Source: CAVHXA01 sp963639765
Lineage (GTDB): Bacteria; Bacillota; Clostridia; Oscillospirales; Oscillospiraceae
Length of the DNA: 8,330 bases
NCBI GenBank assembly: GCA_963639765.1
Contig: CAVHXA010000077.1
Location: forward strand, 1 to 8,330
Reading direction: 5' to 3'
Shown: one piece after another, positions 1-5,045 of the stretch
Position numbering within the stretch: the first letter of the stretch is position 1
Layout of the letters: every line of letters starts with the position of its first letter
Notes under the pieces: model-generated
What the model was told of the DNA's origin: nothing
The model's input: the letters and a program-made list of their open reading frames with translations, nothing else
Database searches by the model: none
Translations under genes and position numbers: made by a program

Positions 1-629
1 GAATATGCCTTTGCATTCTCCATCATCTCATCGGTGTAAAGGCTCACATTCGGCTCCGGCAGAGTCCAATCCTGCTGTGCCATGCCAACGCTGGGACGAG
101 TGGAGCAATACTCGGTATAGAAACTGGACAGCTCCTCGTTCGTCTCGATGACTGCATCATGCAGACCAGTTAACAGGTCCGTGGTCGGGTATGCATCGTT
201 CAGGGAACCGGATCCGGTACCGCCGTAGCAAGGGCTTGTGGATGCCCAGCCAAAGACATTCAGTTTTGAGCCGGATACAACCGGCAGAATCTGGTCATCG
301 TTCTGTGCCAGAACAACGCCTTCCTCTGTGATCTCATTCACCAGCTCAGTGGCCTTTGCAGAGGTCTCCTCGCTGATTGTTCCGCTGCCGGATACCAGAT
401 CCAGCATGGTGGACATAGGACCCGTGCAAATCAGGTTCAGCACAATGGTAAGTGCCAACAGAATGGCAATTCCCGCCTCTGCACGAATCAGTTTCTTTTT
501 CGGTTTCGGCATTTTCTGCACGGCAACCATCACGATGATCGCCAGCACGAGAATAACACCGAACGCAATGAGATAATTCTGAATGTTCTGAATTACCTGC
601 ATTACGTCATCCATATTGATGGACAGCAT
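1..629 (-). CDS. Membrane-anchored GH3 beta-glucosidase-like protein, N-terminal part (runs off window)
   Basis: The 209 visible codons start at ATG 629-627, with GGGAGG (643-638) eight bases upstream. Residues about 18-37 form a hydrophobic helix. A basic stretch follows (KMPKPKKKLIR), then a second helix at about 50-68, and the chain then becomes soluble. The basic loop predicts an outside N-terminus, a cytoplasmic loop and an extracellular bulk. From about residue 90 the GH3 C-terminal (alpha/beta sandwich) domain begins: EEGVVLAQNDDQILPV, then NVFGWASTSPCYGGTGSGS. The latter aligns closely with VSVFGWAFSNPVYGGTGSGS in the large GH3 protein at 5046-8291. The sandwich domain comes first, so this is the permuted GH3 class in which the catalytic barrel follows. 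The barrel lies outside the window, so nucleophile and activity cannot be judged. Beta-glycoside hydrolysis at the cell surface is inferred from the family. It differs from the other copy in having two N-terminal helices rather than one. Confidence 0.85.
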   Translation of the reverse strand, partial: MLSINMDDVMQVIQNIQNYLIAFGVILVLAIIVMVAVQKMPKPKKKLIRAEAGIAILLALTIVLNLICTGPMSTMLDLVSGSGTISEETSAKATELVNEITEEGVVLAQNDDQILPVVSGSKLNVFGWASTSPCYGGTGSGSLNDAYPTTDLLTGLHDAVIETNEELSSFYTEYCSTRPSVGMAQQDWTLPEPNVSLYTDEMMENAKAY

Positions 630-701
630 ATCTTTTTCCTCCCTTTTCTCCCAGCGCTCTGCCGGGGCTTTGCAAAATATGGTATCAGTTTTCCGAATTC
701 G
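630..701 (-). promoter_or_regulatory. 5' leader and ribosome binding site of the partial GH3 gene
   Basis: This is the untranslated leader of the GH3 gene at 1-629, read on the minus strand, cut by the N run. It holds a clear Shine-Dalgarno sequence (GGGAGG, 643-638) eight bases before the start. I see no convincing -35/-10 pair. The promoter may lie in the gap or beyond it. Confidence 0.5.
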
Positions 702-711
702 NNNNNNNNNN
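702..711. other. Assembly gap (10 N)
   Basis: Ten consecutive N separate the GH3 leader on the left from a frame-broken HxlR gene on the right. A fixed run of ten is typical of a scaffolding placeholder, so the true distance is unknown and the two sides may not be neighbours. An open frame can be read through the N (784 to 602, minus strand) but it is meaningless. Confidence 0.97.
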
Positions 712-997
712 TTTTTACACAATCTGTCGTTTTAAACGCACAAACTGCAATCGTTTCGGACCGCTCGCAAAGCATATAGTGCAATTATGCTAACTCAGGA
801 GGCTATTGATTGTGCAATTCGTCGGTGTCCGGTCGACCTTTCTGAGATATGCCTTCCAGATCTCGCTGCCGCTCATTAAATCCCCATGGGTGTACCCGAA
901 GGTTTCGTCTAATAAGAATCTTCCATTTGCCGCCACCAATTGCCACTGCTGTTGCCACCGGGCATCTGTTTACCCGAACGTCACCTCCAATAATCCA
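712..997 (-). pseudogene. HxlR-family transcriptional regulator, frame-broken, start missing
   Basis: Read on the minus strand from 997, one frame gives DVRVNRCPVATAVA, then GGGKWKILIRRNL, then GFNERQRDLEGISQK. This is the core winged-helix HxlR pattern (CPV..., IGGKWK.LIL..L, RFNEL.R.L.GISQK). The frame then runs GRPDTDELHNQ and stops at 805-803, where the family should continue LT..L..LE.DG. Family-like pieces reappear in other frames toward the gap: CCTCCTGAG near 794 resembles the usual YPEVPP coding, and LHYMLCERSE around 770-785 resembles VEYALSELGE. So almost the whole domain, about 95 residues, is present but interrupted by several small indels. GGAGGTGA at 988-981 could be the ribosome site of the intact gene, but no in-frame ATG follows. 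Either sequence quality fell off toward the gap or this is a decayed gene. HxlR proteins are small DNA-binding regulators, often responding to aldehydes or redox stress; the target here is unknown. Confidence 0.65.
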
Positions 998-1065
998 GCG
1001 CTTTCTCCTGCCTGCAAGGAAGTCATGCTCCCTTTGAAAGAATCAATTGCTATAACAACTTTCAT
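970..1065 (-). pseudogene. Glycerate kinase, 5' fragment (first ~23 codons)
   Basis: ATG at 1065-1063 is preceded by AAAGGAAAAG, a usable ribosome site, 22 bases after the ptsI stop. The protein starts MKVVIAIDSFKGSMTSLQAG, then ESA. This is the N-terminal strand and loop of the GarK/GlxK glycerate kinase family (consensus MKIVIAPDSFKGSLSA). After residue 23 the family match stops abruptly. The frame adds eight unrelated residues and ends at TAA 972-970, while the HxlR frame takes over from about 996. An intact family member has roughly 370-380 residues, so more than 90 percent is absent. Intact enzymes phosphorylate D-glycerate with ATP. The close spacing suggests that, in the source genome, a glycerate kinase gene followed ptsI in the same transcript. 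The fragment itself cannot be functional. Confidence 0.7.
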
Positions 1066-1087
1066 ATGCTTTTCCTTTATTGAACGC

Positions 1088-2704
1088 CTACCTATATGAA
1101 GATTTTCTGATGGCCTCTCTTACAGTAAGGATGCGAGATGGACTAACTGACAGCTCATCTACCCCCATCTTGATGAAGGTCTCAGTGAGGCTGGTGTCTG
1201 CACCAAGCTCTCCACAGATACCTACCCAGGCGCCGCCCTCATGACCGTTTTTGATGGTCAGCTCGATGGCTCTAAGTACTGCTGGGTGATGTGGATCACA
1301 GGTAGACTCCAGATGTGGATTCTGTCTGTCACAGGCCAGCATGTATTGGGTCAGGTCGTTGGTTCCGATGGAGAAGAAGTCTACCTCCTCAGCAAGCTCA
1401 CGGCTCATCATTACAGCGGCCGGTGTCTCAATCATGACACCAAGCTCTGGATTGCCATAGGGGATGTCCATCTCATCCAACTCCGCCTTGACCTCTGCCA
1501 CGATTTCCTTAATGCGGTGCACCTCATCAAGAGACACAATCATTGGAAACATGATGGAGATATTTCCATAGTAGGCTGCCCGATAAAGGGCTCTCAGCTG
1601 TGTCTTGAAGACATCCACCCTGTCAAGGCAGATACGGATGGCTCTATAGCCCATGGCTGGGTTGTCCTCCTTGTCCAGGTTGAAGTAGCCTACCTGCTTG
1701 TCTGCCCCTATATCAAGGGTACGGATGATAACCTTCTTGCCTGCCATATTTTCAGCTACAGCCTTGTAGGCCTTGAGCTGAGCCTCCTCTGAAGGATAGT
1801 CATCATTTTCCAGATAGAGAAACTCTGAACGAAAAAGGCCTATGCCCCCTGCATCGTTGGCCAGCACCGAGGCCACATCTCCCACTCCGCCAATGTTGGC
1901 ATAGAGATTAATCTTATGGCCATCAAGGGTGACATTCTCCTTGCCCTTAAGCTCCAAGAGGAGGCGTGCCTTGTCATCAAGCTCCTGCTTTTTGACCTGG
2001 TACTCAGCCAGGGTTGCAGCATCTGGCTCAATGATGAAAAGGCCTGACGCTCCATCAACAATGGCATCCTTTCCATTCATATCCTCCGTAAAATCAATAC
2101 CTATCAAGGCTGGGATATTCATGGTGCGGGTCAGGATTGCTGTGTGTGAATTGGTAGACCCAAGGCGGGTAACAAAGGAAAGGATCTTGGACTTGTCCAG
2201 CTGTACAGTCTCTGATGGAGTCAAATCCTCTGCCACGAGAATAACCGGCTCCTCCAGGGAAGCCTTTCCCTCGCCTCCCTGAAGCATCTTAATGACACGG
2301 TTTGAGATATCCTTTACATCCACGGAACGAGCTTTCATATAGTCATCGTCCATGGAGGCAAACATCTCTGAAAAGTTGTCCCCGGTGGTGGCCACAGCAT
2401 ACTCTGCGTTGACCCCCTGGGTCTGAATGATGTTGATAATAGATTCCTCATAGTCCAGATCATCTAACATCATCTGGTGAACCTCGAAGATGGCAGCATT
2501 AGCCTCGCCGACCTCCTTGAGGGCCTTATCATAGAGAGCTGCCAGCTGATCCTTTGCCTTGTCTTTCGCCTCTTTGTAACGGGCAATCTCTGCCTCTGGA
2601 TCTTCTATTTTTTCTCTTTTTACCAGATGGTCCTTGGTCTGGTAGATCAATAGCTTGCCTATAGCTATTCCTGAAAAAACACTTTTTCCCTGGAGTTTAA
2701 TCAT
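1088..2704 (-). CDS. ptsI: Phosphoenolpyruvate-protein phosphotransferase (PTS enzyme I)
   Basis: Cytoplasmic first enzyme of the sugar phosphotransferase system: it takes phosphate from phosphoenolpyruvate onto a histidine and passes it to HPr. The 538 residues cover all parts of the family. Residues 1-140 are the N-terminal and HPr-binding region. The phosphohistidine domain follows, with LGSTNSHTAILTR and active His187. The PEP-binding barrel spans about 255-535 and shows GIGLFRSEFLYL (287-298), TLDIGADK (329-336), MGYRAIR (351-357), GVMIETPAAVMMSRE (422-436), FFSIGTNDLTQY (443-454) and GICGELG with acid Cys497. E. coli enzyme I has 575 residues, so this is slightly short but not truncated. 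It starts two bases after the HPr stop (TAA TT ATG), with AAGGAG inside the end of ptsH. Co-transcription with ptsH is therefore nearly certain, and a glycerate kinase start follows 22 bases after its stop. Arg uses AGA/AGG freely and Leu CTT/CTC, unlike the GH3 gene to the right. Confidence 0.97.
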   Translation of the reverse strand: MIKLQGKSVFSGIAIGKLLIYQTKDHLVKREKIEDPEAEIARYKEAKDKAKDQLAALYDKALKEVGEANAAIFEVHQMMLDDLDYEESIINIIQTQGVNAEYAVATTGDNFSEMFASMDDDYMKARSVDVKDISNRVIKMLQGGEGKASLEEPVILVAEDLTPSETVQLDKSKILSFVTRLGSTNSHTAILTRTMNIPALIGIDFTEDMNGKDAIVDGASGLFIIEPDAATLAEYQVKKQELDDKARLLLELKGKENVTLDGHKINLYANIGGVGDVASVLANDAGGIGLFRSEFLYLENDDYPSEEAQLKAYKAVAENMAGKKVIIRTLDIGADKQVGYFNLDKEDNPAMGYRAIRICLDRVDVFKTQLRALYRAAYYGNISIMFPMIVSLDEVHRIKEIVAEVKAELDEMDIPYGNPELGVMIETPAAVMMSRELAEEVDFFSIGTNDLTQYMLACDRQNPHLESTCDPHHPAVLRAIELTIKNGHEGGAWVGICGELGADTSLTETFIKMGVDELSVSPSRILTVREAIRKSSYR

Positions 2705-2706
2705 AA

Positions 2707-2880
2707 TTAAAGATTCTCCTTGAAGAATGCCTCCAATTCTGCAATGGCAGCGTCCTCGCCATCACACTTTACTGCTACTTCCATGCCGGTCTTAACGCCA
2801 AGGCTCATGACTCCCATGATTCTCTTGGCATCAACCTCCTTGCCATCCTTTGCGATGGTGACAGCGCATCCGTAGCTTGC
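2707..2880 (-). CDS. ptsH: Phosphocarrier protein HPr, 3' fragment (57 codons)
   Basis: The frame ending at TAA 2709-2707 reads ASYGCAVTIAKDGKEVDAKR, then IMGVMSLGVKTG, then MEVAVKCDGEDA, ending in FFKENL. This is the C-terminal two-thirds of HPr, which normally has 85-90 residues. About 30 N-terminal residues are missing, including the GIHARPA motif with the phosphorylated His15. Upstream of 2880 the sequence becomes the end of a sensor kinase gene in another frame, so the 5' end was lost at a join rather than by a stop. Firmicutes HPr usually carries Ser46 just before IMGVMSLG (AKSIMG), the target of HPr kinase. Here the residue is Arg (AKRIMG). The pairing with ptsI two bases downstream is the classic ptsHI operon. 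The fragment has no start codon of its own and would not make a working carrier. Confidence 0.9.
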   Translation of the reverse strand, partial: ASYGCAVTIAKDGKEVDAKRIMGVMSLGVKTGMEVAVKCDGEDAAIAELEAFFKENL

Positions 2881-4153
2881 ATGCCAACAGAATACTCACC
2901 ACGAAGTGTTCGTTTTCTTCAAAAATCTGCAAATCGCCGTCACAATACTCCACGACCTGTCGTATCATTTTGATTCCGATGCCGTGGTTGTCGTTGTCGC
3001 GCTTGCTAGTGTGCAGCTTGGGGTTGTCCGCCAATACAGACTTCTCAATTTTATTGCGTATCTCAATGGCAAGATAGCCCTTGACCTCGTGCATAGAGAA
3101 GCGAATGTCCGGGTTCTCCACTTTTTCAGAGGCTTCGATGGCGTTATCCCACAGGTTAAAAATCAAACTGCAAAGCATCTGCTGATTGATGGCAATTTTA
3201 GGCGGCAGCAGCACATTGAGCGCCGTGGGGACATTGCGCTGCCGACATTCATCTACTTTTTGAGAGAGAAGCATATCCACAAAATGGTTGCCCGTCGAGA
3301 TAGTTTCGTTCCTTGCAAAAGACGGCTCTACCACTTTGTGCAGATATTCTAAAGCGTCGTTATATTTTTCTTCCCGAATCATGGATTCGATCAGGAAGTA
3401 GTTATTGCGCAGCTCATGGCGAGCGGCGCGGGTGTTTTCCAGCATGACTTTCACGTTGTCCATCTGGCGGATTTGGAACGCCAGCGTCTGGTTGTCCAGT
3501 GCCAGCTTGACCTGCGTCTGCATTTCTTTCATCAGGCGCATAAACAGCAGGTAGATCAGCACATCCATCGTCAGCAGCACGATGCCGGTTGCCAGAAAGT
3601 GGTTGCCCTGCTTTTCTCCTGCCCATAGTCCTGTCAAAACCATCATAATGACGGGCGTGACACTGATCGTTGCCCAGTACGAGTACGAAAGGTTCGATTT
3701 TGCGGGCACTGTCACGAGTCGGTACACATACGCAAACGCGCACAGGATCACCACAGCCAGTAAGTCACTCAGCACGGATGCTGTACTTGGCAGGTCAGCC
3801 AAAGCAACCTTTGCAACCGCGTTGGCCAGCAATACGTTGCTGACAAAGAACAGCAGCGAACAGACGCACTGGCTATCCAGCGCCTTCAAACAGACATGGG
3901 TATAAAGCCAAGCGCACAAAACCATAAGAAGCAGATAAATCGTATACAGAGCTGCTCCCGGTGCCCCTATAGTGCTACCGATGAATTGCAAAGTCCCGTT
4001 ACACAGGGCATAGCCTACCGTTGAAAGTACAATGCCCGCACAGGAAATCCCACGCGATACTTTCCGGGGGAAAGCGCTGCGAATCATCAGCAACAGGCAG
4101 GCATAATTCAAGATTCCATACCAATCCAAAACACAATGAACCCACTGCATCAT
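2831..4153 (-). CDS. AgrC-like GHKL sensor histidine kinase (chimeric C-terminal tail)
   Basis: Membrane sensor of a two-component system, partner of the LytTR regulator just upstream. The 440-codon frame begins with six or seven hydrophobic helices (about 8-28, 36-56, 64-86, 96-118, 126-148, 158-178, 186-206). A short coiled segment leads to the phosphoacceptor helix RAARHELRNNY with His246. The GHKL ATPase domain follows: LIFNLWDNAIEAS (N-box, Asn337) and DNDNHGIGIKMI (G-box, about 387-397). This arrangement matches AgrC/FsrC-type peptide sensors, but no peptide precursor or AgrB-like processing gene is visible, so the ligand is unknown. Start ATG 4153-4151 overlaps the regulator stop as ATGA, with GGAGGAGGG upstream; a second ATG follows directly. 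The natural end is near residue 424-426 (SILLACK). Residues 426-440 are an out-of-frame reading of the HPr gene beyond the join at about 2880. All kinase motifs lie before the join. Confidence 0.9.
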   Translation of the reverse strand: MMQWVHCVLDWYGILNYACLLLMIRSAFPRKVSRGISCAGIVLSTVGYALCNGTLQFIGSTIGAPGAALYTIYLLLMVLCAWLYTHVCLKALDSQCVCSLLFFVSNVLLANAVAKVALADLPSTASVLSDLLAVVILCAFAYVYRLVTVPAKSNLSYSYWATISVTPVIMMVLTGLWAGEKQGNHFLATGIVLLTMDVLIYLLFMRLMKEMQTQVKLALDNQTLAFQIRQMDNVKVMLENTRAARHELRNNYFLIESMIREEKYNDALEYLHKVVEPSFARNETISTGNHFVDMLLSQKVDECRQRNVPTALNVLLPPKIAINQQMLCSLIFNLWDNAIEASEKVENPDIRFSMHEVKGYLAIEIRNKIEKSVLADNPKLHTSKRDNDNHGIGIKMIRQVVEYCDGDLQIFEENEHFVVSILLACKLRMRCHHRKGWQGG

Positions 4154-4872
4154 AATCCGGCCCTCCTCCAGCGGAAAAACTCACTTTTGACTTCGGTCAC
4201 ACGGTTGCGGCTCAACGGGATCTTTTCACCGTTGTCAAGCACCACATCGGTGTTATCCAGCCGGAAAATGAAATGCGGATTCACCAGATAGCTGCGGTGT
4301 GGCCACAGGAAATCAAAGGCATCCAATTCGCTTTTTATGTCCTTGAATGCTGCCTTTATCTCGATAACGCCGTCCTTGGTGTGCAGAAGGCAGACCTTGC
4401 GGCTGGCCTCGACATAGTATAGTTTGTTGATGCTGACCGATACCACCGTGTTACCGGGCTCGTCCTTGATGCAGAGATAACGCTCGGCGCGGCGGCCTAG
4501 TTCAGTGTTCATATCAAGGCAGAGCTTTTCAATTTCCGCCGAGAAGTGGCTTTTGCGGATGAAGCGGAACGGCGATACCTCAAACGTCTGGAATACCAGT
4601 TCCTCGCGGTTCGATACAAACACGATCAGCGCATCGCCGTCCTGCTGGCGGAAGTGGCGGCACAGTTCGATGCCGTTCAATCCGGGCATATCAATATCCA
4701 GCAAAAGGGCATCGTAGGTCGTGCCTTGCTTCAGCCGTGTTTCCAAGTCCTGCGGGTCGGTGTAACCGTCCACCAGAACCGGCTGATTCAGCTTTTCAAA
4801 GTTTGCCCGTACATCATGTACGATGTACTGCATTGCTGTTTTTTCGTCATCGCAGACCGCAATCGAATACAT
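4150..4872 (-). CDS. LytTR-family response regulator
   Basis: Cytoplasmic transcription factor controlled by phosphorylation, 240 residues, the usual size for the AgrA/VirR/LytR group. Residues 1-120 are the receiver domain: acidic pair Asp8-Asp9 (AVCDDE), phosphoacceptor Asp59 (LLLDIDMPGLNG), Ser87 (VFVSNRE) and Lys107 (SPFRFIRK). Residues about 135-236 form the LytTR DNA-binding domain: KLYYVEASRKVCLLHTKDG, then LWPHRSYLVNPHFIFRL and NGEKIPLSRNRVTEVK. Start ATG 4872-4870 lies nine bases after AAGGAG. An ATG nine bases further upstream is out of frame. The stop overlaps the kinase start (ATGA), so the two are translationally coupled. It has its own promoter at 4909-4936. LytTR proteins usually bind paired short direct repeats. 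I saw no convincing pair in the 173 bases upstream, so autoregulation cannot be claimed. Confidence 0.95.
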   Translation of the reverse strand: MYSIAVCDDEKTAMQYIVHDVRANFEKLNQPVLVDGYTDPQDLETRLKQGTTYDALLLDIDMPGLNGIELCRHFRQQDGDALIVFVSNREELVFQTFEVSPFRFIRKSHFSAEIEKLCLDMNTELGRRAERYLCIKDEPGNTVVSVSINKLYYVEASRKVCLLHTKDGVIEIKAAFKDIKSELDAFDFLWPHRSYLVNPHFIFRLDNTDVVLDNGEKIPLSRNRVTEVKSEFFRWRRAGL

Positions 4873-4908
4873 CCTGCATAGCTCCTTTTTTCAATATTCC
4901 TACTGCTA

Positions 4909-4936
4909 ATTCTGCGAGCTATGCCGTGATTGTCAA
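4909..4936 (-). promoter_or_regulatory. Predicted sigma-70-type promoter of the LytTR/kinase operon
   Basis: On the minus strand there is a perfect -35 hexamer TTGACA (4936-4931), a 16-base spacer and CAGAAT (4914-4909, four of six matches to TATAAT). It lies between the GH3 terminator and the regulator start, with the predicted start of transcription about 30 bases before ATG 4872. The location right after a terminator supports independent transcription of the two-component pair. The weak -10 leaves room for activation. Confidence 0.55.
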
Positions 4937-4959
4937 TGTGTTTTCCGCCGCAGTACAAC

Positions 4960-5012
4960 AAAAATGCAGCCCTGCGCCGCGAAATCAAGTCTCGCACTGT
5001 CGCAGGGCTGCA
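4960..5012 (-). terminator. Rho-independent terminator of the large GH3 gene
   Basis: A perfect 12-base inverted repeat, TGCAGCCCTGCG / CGCAGGGCTGCA (arms 5012-5001 and 4976-4965), is followed on the minus strand by TTTTT (4964-4960). It begins 33 bases after the GH3 stop. The 24-base loop is long for an intrinsic terminator, but it can form a small inner stem (GCGA/TCGC). No T run follows in the opposite direction, so it acts for the minus strand. Confidence 0.8.
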
Positions 5013-5045
5013 CCTAATGCCGCCGGAAAATGTATATACTTTTAT

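Noticed and set aside
238..576. 112-codon plus-strand frame
   Set aside because: Antisense to the partial GH3 gene, with no family resemblance.
602..784. 60-codon minus-strand frame across the N run
   Set aside because: Its middle is made of unknown bases; its left end shadows the GH3 start and its right end is frame-shifted HxlR sequence.
832..837. SalI site GTCGAC as further evidence of vector sequence
   Set aside because: A six-base site is expected by chance, and the flanks do not extend the polylinker match.
806..1099. Plus-strand frames of 97 and 62 codons in the region after the gap
   Set aside because: The minus strand here gives clear glycerate kinase and HxlR matches; the plus-strand translations resemble nothing.
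1241..1792. 183-codon plus-strand frame
   Set aside because: Shadow of ptsI, which is complete with all catalytic motifs on the minus strand.
4788..4997. 69-codon minus-strand frame upstream of the regulator, considered as a signal peptide precursor for the AgrC-like kinase
   Set aside because: It begins inside the terminator stem, upstream of the predicted promoter, overlaps the regulator out of frame and lacks an AgrD-like core.
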